Positions 43,201-50,596 of a stretch of DNA of 64,000 bases are shown piece by piece (position 1 is the stretch's first letter; the number at the start of each line of letters is the position of its first letter). This stretch comes from Bacteroidetes bacterium RIFCSPLOWO2_12_FULL_37_12. Lineage in GTDB: Bacteria; Bacteroidota; Bacteroidia; 2-12-FULL-37-12. The DNA lies in the NCBI GenBank assembly GCA_001769655.1, contig MEPC01000035.1, positions 20,586 to 84,585 of the forward strand, written 5' to 3'. The position numbers and the translations under genes were made by a program. The notes beneath the pieces are model-generated. The model did no database searches and was not told the origin of the DNA. It saw only the letters and a program-made list of their open reading frames with translations.

Positions 43201-45375
43201 CCACTTTTGTCCAATGCTGTTTTCACCTCCACCAAAAACATTGCCGGTATAACATCCATTCATGATCATCAAAGGATATTTTTTATAATTTTTATAGGGA
43301 GGGTCACCTTTTTGTGAATCTCCCTCAGGGTCTCCCAGGTCAAGCTCAGTTACACTATTTGTGGAATGTCCGAAAAAGGTAATCAAAGACACTCCATTAT
43401 CAATTAAGGCATGAATACTTTTGCGGTCAGGTCTATAAATAGGGTCAGAGTTGTCTTTAAATAAATTCGTAACTCTTGCGCCAAAAAAATTTCCGGATGC
43501 CACATTTTCAAAACCTTTTAAATAGTCACGGAATTGGGCTTGTTCATAAGGGTTTTTTCCGCCACTTAGTTGAAATATATTTTTTCCCCACATCCCAATG
43601 TTATCAGATAATTCGAAACCGATTACTTTATTTAAATAATTTTTAACTTTTTGATTTGAAAAAAAAGCTATCCTGCCTGTAGGAATGGATGGCATAAAAC
43701 TTTTTTTGGTTAATCCTGAAGTGTACATGGCATCCGAAGAGGGATATCCGAAGGGTGGGATTGATGTAACAAATGCAAGGTCAGATGGTGTTTTGCGTTT
43801 GTTATTTATGTTCATTGAATTACCAATAATTAAAAGGGCTTTGGGAATCGAATCGCCCTCTTTTATGAAATAATTAGCCATTCTTCTTACGCCCATGGGA
43901 TGAAATTCGCCATAAGAAAACTGGTTGTATATTTCGGTGGCTGTTATCACCAATGGTTTAAATAATCCTCCTGAACTGGTGGAACGGTATGTCTTATAAT
44001 CATTGGCGCTTTTTTTCAACGAGTCGGTGCAAACAATCAAATAATTATACGCGGTATCCTTGGGAAAATATTGTCTGAAATTAATTTCTTTTAGTTTGGG
44101 ACTGTTGGCATAATTTTCATTAAGTATGTTTTCAAGAAATAATATTTGTTTATTGCCTTCTCTAGGTACACGCGCTTCCAAAGGATTTCCCCCCAAAACA
44201 TAAATTACCCGTTTATTGGTGACATCAATTATTTTCGGGGATATAGTACCGGTAGGGTAACCGGAAATTCGTAAATAATAATCACCCGAGACCTGAGGGT
44301 TTGATAAAATAAATTTTCCACTTGTGGAATTATTCAGTTCAAATTTTTTTGGATAAGACAATCTAATCAAAGCAGGAACTATTACTTCCTTGTCAATACC
44401 TGAAATTGGAAATGCTTCGAGTGTAATAATTGTATTGCTCGAATCAATGTCAGCATTTGATAAATTCACTGAGTAATAATGTTTTCCATACCCTCTTAAT
44501 TTTTTTTCCAGAATAATATTAGTGCCGGCACGCAATTGGAAATGTTGATGATATTGCGGCTCAGGTGAAATTCCCATGTCAGTGTACGTATGTAAAAGAA
44601 TATCTATACTTCCGCCGGGTGATCCGGTAAATTTATTCTTAACCGGAATATTATAATTGATGGAGGGTGTGGCTGTAACAGCATATTCTGGGAAAATCAT
44701 AGTCCCAAATCCGACTGCATTGCCAAACCAGCCCTCTCCAGCTACATACTCTGAAAGCGACATTTTTTCAGAGGAAAATGGATATTCTGGGTAATAGACA
44801 TCATTAAGTGATAAAAATTCTTCATGCATAAAATAGGTTTCGGGAGATAATCCGGTAAAAGTTGTGTTTGTATAATCTGAATAGCGGAGATGATTGGTAT
44901 CGTCATCCCAAGTCAGAAAATAAGCGGCAGTGTCACTGAGAATGCTGTAATAATTATTTGTGTATGAAGTGTCGTCTTCAAACATTAAACTGTCTTGTTG
45001 CCCTAAATTTTTATTGGCATAGAAGGCAATAAAGTCACCACTGTCCTGTAATATGCCATCTAAATCGCCATTTACCCATAGCGGTTCCTCAATTCCTAAA
45101 TGAAACAGTTGTAATTTTTTAGGTGAAATGGCAATAGCGCCGGAACCAACACTTGTCTCCGGAAATTTGGCATTAATCAAATCCTCAGTAGTAAGTTTAT
45201 AAATTCCTTCTTTTACGATTTTTATTTTAAAATATTTAGGGGGATATTGTTGAGAAGAATTCATAAGGTCAAACCGGATCCATTCATTGCCATATTTTGC
45301 CGGAACGGGCTGTGAAAATGCCTGAAAACAATAAAATAAGAGCAGAGAAATAAATATTTTATGGAAGGTTTTCAT
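40207..45375 (-). CDS. porU2: C25-family type IX secretion sortase-like protein (PorU2)
   Basis: 1722 residues. Signal peptide (1-22). A gingipain-type C25 peptidase domain spans about 440-800 with His670 (TFFGHSTNS) and Cys708 (MNGCYTGNVFGG) as the catalytic pair, 38 apart. Before it lie PorU-like beta domains. After it come CARDB/Ig-like segments (DSIRVSVHRIFPPELNTDTI; NTFEIKIDFPDSVKELDETNN), then a C-terminal domain with YPYPNPFSTRTRFVYTL. Clearly longer than classic PorU, fitting the PorU2 type. It probably cleaves or attaches T9SS cargo at the cell surface. PorV2-like gene lies upstream on the same strand. Confidence 0.85.
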   Translation of the reverse strand: MKTFHKIFISLLLFYCFQAFSQPVPAKYGNEWIRFDLMNSSQQYPPKYFKIKIVKEGIYKLTTEDLINAKFPETSVGSGAIAISPKKLQLFHLGIEEPLWVNGDLDGILQDSGDFIAFYANKNLGQQDSLMFEDDTSYTNNYYSILSDTAAYFLTWDDDTNHLRYSDYTNTTFTGLSPETYFMHEEFLSLNDVYYPEYPFSSEKMSLSEYVAGEGWFGNAVGFGTMIFPEYAVTATPSINYNIPVKNKFTGSPGGSIDILLHTYTDMGISPEPQYHQHFQLRAGTNIILEKKLRGYGKHYYSVNLSNADIDSSNTIITLEAFPISGIDKEVIVPALIRLSYPKKFELNNSTSGKFILSNPQVSGDYYLRISGYPTGTISPKIIDVTNKRVIYVLGGNPLEARVPREGNKQILFLENILNENYANSPKLKEINFRQYFPKDTAYNYLIVCTDSLKKSANDYKTYRSTSSGGLFKPLVITATEIYNQFSYGEFHPMGVRRMANYFIKEGDSIPKALLIIGNSMNINNKRKTPSDLAFVTSIPPFGYPSSDAMYTSGLTKKSFMPSIPTGRIAFFSNQKVKNYLNKVIGFELSDNIGMWGKNIFQLSGGKNPYEQAQFRDYLKGFENVASGNFFGARVTNLFKDNSDPIYRPDRKSIHALIDNGVSLITFFGHSTNSVTELDLGDPEGDSQKGDPPYKNYKKYPLMIMNGCYTGNVFGGGENSIGQKWLSAIDKGALGFIGHIDQGFPYPLQQYTYSFYLNACRKMFEKTWGECIQKTIDNMDSLYQQNTSDRAMRTHARQVIFQGDPVIRFIVPKKPDYKISESSLFIYTVDKNGDPADVSATSDSFAIGMIVENRGKAIDDSIRVSVHRIFPPELNTDTIYKQIFSHIYNVDTITFWIKSKDIRTKGENTFEIKIDFPDSVKELDETNNFAQIKYIMPTDGVNIISPYKYSIVNTTPIQLVAQSNDILKGYRFYKFEIDTSFSFASPLHQISPRIKSQWLPVWVPDTNMMVKSGGKLKDSVVYYWRVKVDTTFIEGGFWENSSFVFIRYSPTGWSQSHYNQFTKAILTNINLDTNIRKWNFAKTTIEVNIKSIGTEQNPDPCSPGDNPKTQIKVNSGILGFECGNITNGMAFKIFDPTFESYIDSNFALTNGYTAYNYYQFWYYDTTNMRIFLNNIPDNYIVFCWQVRKFYVQNWNDALFKAFGPLGVEDSLRTLKDYFIQNDTMLGFIFISTKGQPGKYKWVQGKTSSDIIRLDTVLEGNWYKGTYLSERIGPAQSWDSLYFQMKSIENPSTDKFSIDVIGIGYNRFENTILTHQKILNDTSLSSIPAGYYPFIRLKLNCLDTGNVSPVQLHRWQVTYEGVPEGTLNPFDESLTGNPFAIDTLDEGEILNYELAFHNISNIKFKDSILVKYTVTTADRQKKLQPYRKFKPLLPDSVFYLPGGLNTFGLKGENTLEVEVNPDNKQPELYHSNNVLRYGFYVVPDITPPLLDVAVDGKHIMNGDIVSPNPVILARLKDENKYLPLNDTNQITLLFKKLNDTISGIINYNNARVLFHAADDKSSNNSELEFRPGHLDDGFYELRVRAKDRTGNPSGSRDYVITFEVINESTISYFYPYPNPFSTRTRFVYTLTGNFIPRNIRIQILTITGKVVREITGNELGNLRIGNNVSDFTWDGTDEFGDKLANGLYLYRVIIEDPENEYKHRETSGDKYFKNSIGKMYILR

Positions 45376-45435
45376 TTTATATTATTTGTTACTGTTCAGC
45401 ACCAACACAATTAAACCATAAATTGAATAAGAAAA

Positions 45436-45519
45436 AAAATTTTAGCCACTGATTACACTGATTAAAAATTGTATTAAGATTTTTTGTAACATTAATCCGT
45501 GTAATCTGTGGCAAAAATT
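45436..45519. repeat. hairpin element in the porV2-porU2 gap
   Basis: Arms near 45436-45465 (TTTTAGCCACTGATTACACT) and 45491-45519 (GTGTAATCTGTGGCAAAAAT) are imperfect reverse complements. Same style as the other intergenic palindromes. It separates porV2 from porU2 by 176 bp, so it might attenuate read-through. Confidence 0.55.
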
Positions 45520-45551
45520 GTATTTTTTCATCTTGGAATGAACAGTTACTA

Positions 45552-46634
45552 TTATTTCAAATTAAACCTAAGAGAAACCACATGCGAACGGAATTGTTGC
45601 CAATTATTAGGCATAAGAAAATCCGTAAACGCATAATCAACGGTTATCATTCCGAGAATTACCCCCATGCCAGCATTTAATTGGGGAAGAAGTTGTTTAG
45701 TGCCATCAAATTTTTTTAAGTATTGAAACTGACCAATACCGGTACGGACATAAACCATTTGAAGATACCCGATTTCAAGACCGGCGCGGGGATCCATAGA
45801 AAATAAAGAACCGGAGACAACGGTGTTTCTTTTACCATCTGTGGTAAATTCCAAATCAGTAGAAGCTAGAACTGATATATCGCTGAAGTTCATGCTGTAT
45901 GCGCTTCCCAAAATAATTTTAGGAAGTGTGATTTCCTGAGAATTTTCCGGCAGTTCATTGTCTAATTGCTTCCATTTTTCAAGTGCCACTGTGTTAAAAG
46001 ACCAATTGGTAAAAGTGGTAGTGACATCCCGTAACATCAAGCCAAGTTTAATATTTTTTGAATCATATTGGAGACCAGCGTCCAGTCCAAATCCCCAGGC
46101 ATTGGCAAAACTTCCTACATTCCGGTAAATCACTTTTGCATTTCCACCTAAATAAAGATTTTCTATATTGCTTTTGAGGGCATAACTCATAAAGAATGCA
46201 TAATCGGCAATAGAAAATGAAGTGATGCGGTCATAATTGATTTGCATGTTGTTGTCAACCAATTCTAAGGTGTTGGGGATATCATCGGCTCCGAAACGTA
46301 TTAAACCGATTCCAATCCTGCTTCGTACATCCAAAGGCGTAGTAAATCCTCCGAAATCATATTTGGCAATCCCTGCAAAATGTTCGGTATGCATTAGGGA
46401 TAAATCGTATTTAGAAGTGGATTTTAAAATACCTGCCGGGTTCCAATAAATTGATGTGGCATCATTACAAAGAGAGGTGATAGAACCAAACATACCCCTT
46501 GCCCTTGCACCTACTCCAATGGATAAAAATTCGTTACTGTATTTGGGAGCATCTGCCGGAAAAGCGATGTTAATGCTGAATAATACAAACACTAAGTGAA
46601 TTAGTGTGTTAATCGTAAAAGATTTATAATTCAT
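45552..46634 (-). CDS. porV2: PorV/PorQ-family outer-membrane protein (PorV2)
   Basis: 360 residues from ATG 46634 (MNYKSFTINTLIHLVFVLFS; upstream M at 46652 is possible). After the signal peptide, FLSIGVGARARGMFGSITSLCNDATSIYWNPAGI matches the FadL-like PorV/PorQ family start (GARA, NPAGL). The rest is barrel strands. PorV shuttles T9SS cargo to the sortase; adjacency to porU2 supports a PorU2-PorV2 pair. Divergent from tyrS. Confidence 0.85.
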   Translation of the reverse strand: MNYKSFTINTLIHLVFVLFSINIAFPADAPKYSNEFLSIGVGARARGMFGSITSLCNDATSIYWNPAGILKSTSKYDLSLMHTEHFAGIAKYDFGGFTTPLDVRSRIGIGLIRFGADDIPNTLELVDNNMQINYDRITSFSIADYAFFMSYALKSNIENLYLGGNAKVIYRNVGSFANAWGFGLDAGLQYDSKNIKLGLMLRDVTTTFTNWSFNTVALEKWKQLDNELPENSQEITLPKIILGSAYSMNFSDISVLASTDLEFTTDGKRNTVVSGSLFSMDPRAGLEIGYLQMVYVRTGIGQFQYLKKFDGTKQLLPQLNAGMGVILGMITVDYAFTDFLMPNNWQQFRSHVVSLRFNLK

Positions 46635-46778
46635 ATTGTTGAAATTTATCATATAAGGGTATTATCACGAATATAGCTACGAATATACGATAAAATTGAT
46701 AAAAAAGGAAAAAATATTCGACTTTTGTAAAATTCTGAGAAATTCCGATAAATTAACAAATTCATTATATAAACATCC

Positions 46779-48062
46779 ATGAACGATTTCCTAAAAGAAC
46801 TTACCTGGAGAGGTATGATTCACTCTCAATCTGCGGGTTGCGCCAAGTGGTTAGAGCAAGAATCCCGTACCGGGTATCTTGGAATTGACCCCACAGGTCC
46901 CTCACTTCATATAGGTCATCTGGTAACCATTATGATGATGAACAATTTGCAACGATGCGGGCATAAACCACTATTTGTGCTTGGTGGTTCTACGGGAATG
47001 ATTGGGGATCCATCCGGAAAATCAGAGGAAAGAAATCTATTATCAAAGGAAGACATTATTCAAAATTATGAATTGTTGAAGAAACAGTTGTCTAAATTAG
47101 TTGATTTTGACAAAGGCAGTTACTCTGCTGAATTACTTAATAACAACGATTGGACTAAGGAATATTTATATCTCGACTTTTTAAGGGATATCGGGAAACA
47201 TCTTACCTTAAATTACATGATGGCAAAGGACTCTGTACAAAGCCGGATTGAGAAAGGCATTTCTTATACTGAGTTCTCTTACCAACTACTCCAGGCGTAC
47301 GATTTTTTCTGGTTACATAAAAACATGAATTGTGGGTTACAAATGGGTGGCTCAGACCAATGGGGTAATATTACATCCGGGATTGAATTAATTCGCCGGA
47401 AAGAAGGGAATGATGCTTTCGGAATTACTTGCCCCTTGCTCACCAGAGAGGATGGAAGTAAGTTTGGCAAAACCGAAAAAGGTGATAACATCTGGTTGAG
47501 TGCTGAAAAAACATCACCTTACAAATTTTATCAGTTCTGGTATAATACCTCTGATGAAACCGCAGAAAAGTGCATGAAGATTTTTAGCTATAAAAATGAA
47601 CCGGAGATAAATGATTTAATTTTTAACCACAAAAAGGATTCTTCGCAAAGGATACTTCAATCAGCGCTCGGAAAAGAATTGACTTGCCGGATTCATTCTG
47701 AAAATGATTTTAAAATGGTGAAAGAGGCGACTGGAGTATTGTTTGGGAGTTCTCCGGTTAACGCTTTAGAAAATATAGATAGCAAAACAATAGGTGAAAT
47801 TTTCGATGGAGTCGGCAGATATACCCTTTCCAAGGACAAAATTGAAAATCCTGTAAAAGTTGTGGAGTTAATAAGTGATTTTACAGGAATATTTCCGTCA
47901 AGAGGCGAAGCAAAAAGGATGATTAAATCGGGGGGATTGATGATAAATAAAGAGAAAATTTCCAACGAAAGTGAGGCAGTAAATACTACTCAACTGATTT
48001 CAGGAAAATATCTGCTGGTTCAAAAAGGGAAGAAAAATTACTACTTGGTAGAATTTGTGTAG
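46779..48062 (+). CDS. tyrS: tyrosyl-tRNA synthetase
   Basis: 427 residues. Class I: YLGIDPTGPSLHIGHLVTIM (HIGH), GGSTGMIGDPSGKSEER, LQMGGSDQWGNITSGIELIR and KFGKTEKGDNIWL (KMSKS equivalent, KFGKT). An S4 RNA-binding domain ends the protein (PSRGEAKRMIKSGGLMINKEKI). Followed by a hairpin terminator. Confidence 0.97.
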   Translation: MNDFLKELTWRGMIHSQSAGCAKWLEQESRTGYLGIDPTGPSLHIGHLVTIMMMNNLQRCGHKPLFVLGGSTGMIGDPSGKSEERNLLSKEDIIQNYELLKKQLSKLVDFDKGSYSAELLNNNDWTKEYLYLDFLRDIGKHLTLNYMMAKDSVQSRIEKGISYTEFSYQLLQAYDFFWLHKNMNCGLQMGGSDQWGNITSGIELIRRKEGNDAFGITCPLLTREDGSKFGKTEKGDNIWLSAEKTSPYKFYQFWYNTSDETAEKCMKIFSYKNEPEINDLIFNHKKDSSQRILQSALGKELTCRIHSENDFKMVKEATGVLFGSSPVNALENIDSKTIGEIFDGVGRYTLSKDKIENPVKVVELISDFTGIFPSRGEAKRMIKSGGLMINKEKISNESEAVNTTQLISGKYLLVQKGKKNYYLVEFV

Positions 48063-48096
48063 GGAAATTCAGGAAATTCTTTTAATCTTTCCGTAC

Positions 48097-48117
48097 AGAC
48101 GGGTTTGAAACCCGTCT
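48097..48117 (+). terminator. palindromic terminator between tyrS and the T9SS-tail gene
   Basis: AGACGGGTTT-G-AAACCCGTCT forms a 10-bp stem with a one-base centre, followed by TACTTATTTTTT. It can serve both convergent genes. The GGGTTTGAAACCC core is the same palindrome that lies in frame inside dsbD. Confidence 0.65.
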
Positions 48118-48121
48118 CTAC

Positions 48122-48901
48122 TTATTTTTTCAAAAACTTTTCGGTACGATTATCAATATTCATATAATAGACACCTGCTTCGAGGTCTTCAACGTTTACC
48201 TGTTTGGCAAATCCTTTTTTGACGATATTGCCATAGCTGTCAAAAATCTCAAAATTCGTTTCTTCGGAGAAATAAATTTCGTAGGCAACCCGATTGGGAT
48301 AGAAAGTAACAGCGCCCTTGTCAGATTTAAAATCAACCGGCTTGGAATAAACAAATTTTCCGTCGGGTCCCATTTGTTTAAAACGATAGGTGTTTAAGCC
48401 GGAATGGTGGGTAATTTCGTACGTATAATTGTTAAACGATTGTCCACCTTTTCCTTCTACTTCACCAATGACTGTCCATTTATTGTTACGAAGTTGTTCG
48501 AGTAAAAATTTACCTTTTATAGTTTCACCTTTAGTTGTAAACTTAATATTACCTTTATCTACCGTGAACGAAACCGTTTCAAAAGTTTGTCTGGAACGCA
48601 ACGCATCCGGATTGATAATTTTAGGTTTGCAATTTTCTTTATAAATGATTTTTATACTTATCTGGTCACCAATAGTATATTTTGAAAGGTCAATTTCATA
48701 TGCGCTTGATTTAATATTACTCATAACCACTTCACCATTTACAATCACATCATCGGTACAATAAACACCTGGTTCACCGGCGGATGGGTTTTGGACATAA
48801 ATGTTTTGACCCTGATATTCGCCTTCAAGTGTCAAGACACCGGCAGAAATCTCAATTATGAATAAAAATAAGAAACTAATTGAACTGATAAATCTTTTCA
48901 T
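48122..48901 (-). CDS. exported protein with T9SS type A sorting-like tail
   Basis: 259 residues from ATG 48901 (MKRFISSISFLFLFIIEISA, signal peptide). Earlier in-frame M at 48967 is upstream of the signal and rejected. Beta-rich body of unknown fold (LTLEGEYQGQNIYVQNPSAG). C-terminal about 75 residues resemble a Por secretion tail: VTFYPNRVAYEIYF, NFEIFDSYGNIVKKG, LEAGVYYMNIDNRTEKFLKK. So a T9SS substrate is likely. Confidence 0.75.
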   Translation of the reverse strand: MKRFISSISFLFLFIIEISAGVLTLEGEYQGQNIYVQNPSAGEPGVYCTDDVIVNGEVVMSNIKSSAYEIDLSKYTIGDQISIKIIYKENCKPKIINPDALRSRQTFETVSFTVDKGNIKFTTKGETIKGKFLLEQLRNNKWTVIGEVEGKGGQSFNNYTYEITHHSGLNTYRFKQMGPDGKFVYSKPVDFKSDKGAVTFYPNRVAYEIYFSEETNFEIFDSYGNIVKKGFAKQVNVEDLEAGVYYMNIDNRTEKFLKK

Positions 48902-49066
48902 ATTTTGTACAGATGAGCTTTTATACTGTAATTTATTTTTTACCGTGCTTCTATTTTTATTATACAAAGAGGTTTAAAACCCTTTTCTTCATACCCCCCC
49001 TTTTTAAACCCCTGCAAATATAGAAATATTTATATTTAAAAAAAACAAATAATAAATTTTTTTTTT

Positions 49067-49150
49067 AAGGGTACCTCTAAAAACCGATATAATTCCTCTC
49101 CCTGCCCTCTCCAAGAGAGGGACAATGGGTAGTTTTTAGAGTTGCCCTTA
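49067..49150. repeat. MITE-like element A with CTCTAAAAAC termini
   Basis: Left end AAGGGTACCTCTAAAAAC (49067-49084) and right end GTTTTTAGAGTTGCCCTTA (49132-49150) are inverted repeats with few mismatches. The core carries CCCTCTCCAAGAGAGGG, a second palindrome. The right terminus supplies the stop codon (TTA, 49148-49150) of the next gene. Confidence 0.65.
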
Positions 49151-50074
49151 GGTCCATACCCCTGACTCGTATAATATATAGTATGCCCCTTCTTCCCCAC
49201 TAAACTCTATTTTGCCATTTTTGACCATATTTTCCCTGTTTATTTCAAAGGTACCTATAATATCGTCCTTGTCAAAAATAGAAACTACCCCGCTATCTGC
49301 TTCCAGCAGAGAAAAATTTAGAGAATGATTAAATGTTTTCAAAATATGTTTATCAGAGGAATCGCCTACCGCTAAAAATTGCTTAATTCCAAAGCCCTCT
49401 TTTATTGGGTTGTTATCAGGAACCATCTGGCAGTAAATTTCATCATCAAACTCGTTAAGAATTTGACATTCAACAAGTTGTGTTTCAAAATAACATCTTT
49501 TTTCTACAATTTCCCATTCAAAAAATAGCTCATAATCATTCATTTTAAGTATCAGAATTTTCTCCGTAGAGGAAATTTTATTACGAAAATTGCCAAAAGG
49601 TATATTTTGGCTTTTATAGGAGACCGATTCTTTACCTAAACGAAGGTGTGAAGAGGTTCTGCTTAAAAGCTGTGGTACAAAAGCACTAAGTTGCTTTTCG
49701 GGTTCCGGGGGTATGATACCGTTGAAATTTTTCTTATCACATGCCGCATATAAATTTTCAAAAAGGGGCAACGACTTCCATACACTCAACCTTTCTTTAG
49801 TTTGGTAAAGATTTATTGAAAATTCAAATTCATAATTGTCATTTTTACCGCAAGGGATGTCAAAAACAGATAGGTTGACAGTTTTTTCAATAGTATCTTT
49901 CGGTAGCACTATTGATGGGTTAGGTCCTGCAAAAAGCGCTGATTGGAGAACCTGTTGTTTCGGATATAAACTACAAGCCGCGGTAATGAATAAATTTTGA
50001 TTTTCAGGAGCTTTGCTTTTGGTATTTACAATTTTAGTCAGATTTAAAAGCAGTCGAGGCATAGGAATTTTCAA
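49148..50074 (-). CDS. uncharacterised protein, 308 residues
   Basis: Starts MKIPMPRLLLNLTKIVNTK. No signal peptide is convincing. Two halves: about 15-130 beta-rich (QSALFAGPNPSIVLPKDTIEK; YEFEFSINLYQTKERLSVWK) and about 160-308 (LILKMNDYELFFEWEIVEKR; YCQMVPDNNPIKEGFGI; EGAYYILYESGVW). I recognise no family. Its stop codon is provided by a MITE-like terminus. Preceded by GC-rich hairpin 50148-50173. Confidence 0.55.
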   Translation of the reverse strand: MKIPMPRLLLNLTKIVNTKSKAPENQNLFITAACSLYPKQQVLQSALFAGPNPSIVLPKDTIEKTVNLSVFDIPCGKNDNYEFEFSINLYQTKERLSVWKSLPLFENLYAACDKKNFNGIIPPEPEKQLSAFVPQLLSRTSSHLRLGKESVSYKSQNIPFGNFRNKISSTEKILILKMNDYELFFEWEIVEKRCYFETQLVECQILNEFDDEIYCQMVPDNNPIKEGFGIKQFLAVGDSSDKHILKTFNHSLNFSLLEADSGVVSIFDKDDIIGTFEINRENMVKNGKIEFSGEEGAYYILYESGVWT

Positions 50075-50147
50075 ATATCAGGAAGCAAACTTACATGATT
50101 TTTTTTTAATTACATATAAACAGGGTAATAATTCAACCAATTTCTTA

Positions 50148-50173
50148 CCCCTCTCCATTTTTTTGGAGAGGGG
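50148..50173. repeat. perfect hairpin CCCCTCTCCA/TGGAGAGGGG
   Basis: Ten-bp perfect arms (50148-50157, 50164-50173) around a T6 loop, then GGGCTGGGGTGAGG. A related CCCTCTCC/GAGAGGG core lies in the element at 49067-49150. Possibly a dispersed repeat. Confidence 0.5.
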
Positions 50174-50222
50174 CTGGGGTGAGGTTGAACTTTTATAGAA
50201 TTAAAGACATAAAACAAATCAC

Positions 50223-50561
50223 TGCTGTCCGACTAAACTTATAAAAACAACCATTCTCTCTCTGATGGATAATGATTTTACAAAAGTACTACCCATATAA
50301 TCAGAGGGCTTTCATTAAGCCCTGAAAGGGCGAAACATACTAACACAGGGCAACGCCCTGTGTAATGTCAGCTAAGTGATTCCTTAAGCCCTGAAAGGGC
50401 GTAACTTTTATCATTTAGTCCTTTAGTTATGTTTGGGATAAAGTATAACCCTTTCAGGGTTAGGTAGTGTACGTTTAATCAACACAGGGCGATACCCTGT
50501 GTTATAAGGTTAAGCCCTTTCAGGGCTAATAGAATTAATGCTTTTTTTTAGTCGGACGACA
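50223..50561. repeat. composite palindromic element with nested REP-like repeats
   Basis: Ends TGCTGTCCGACTAAA and TTTAGTCGGACGACA are near-perfect inverted repeats. Inside are two direct copies of AAGCCCTGAAAGGGCG (near 50315 and 50383), inverted copies AACCCTTTCAGGGTTA and AAGCCCTTTCAGGGCTAA (near 50448 and 50513), and AACACAGGGC/GCCCTGTGTTA palindromes in both halves. The 339-bp whole is itself roughly mirror-symmetric. No ORF. Confidence 0.7.
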
Positions 50562-50582
50562 ATTAAAACAAATTTGAATTTG

Positions 50583-50590
50583 TATTTTTG
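50583..50590 (+). promoter_or_regulatory. -7 box for the TonB receptor gene
   Basis: TATTTTTG fits TAnnTTTG and ends 6 bp before ATG 50597. Expected transcription start falls at or next to the ATG, so the mRNA would be leaderless. Confidence 0.5.
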
Positions 50591-50596
50591 GAGAAT

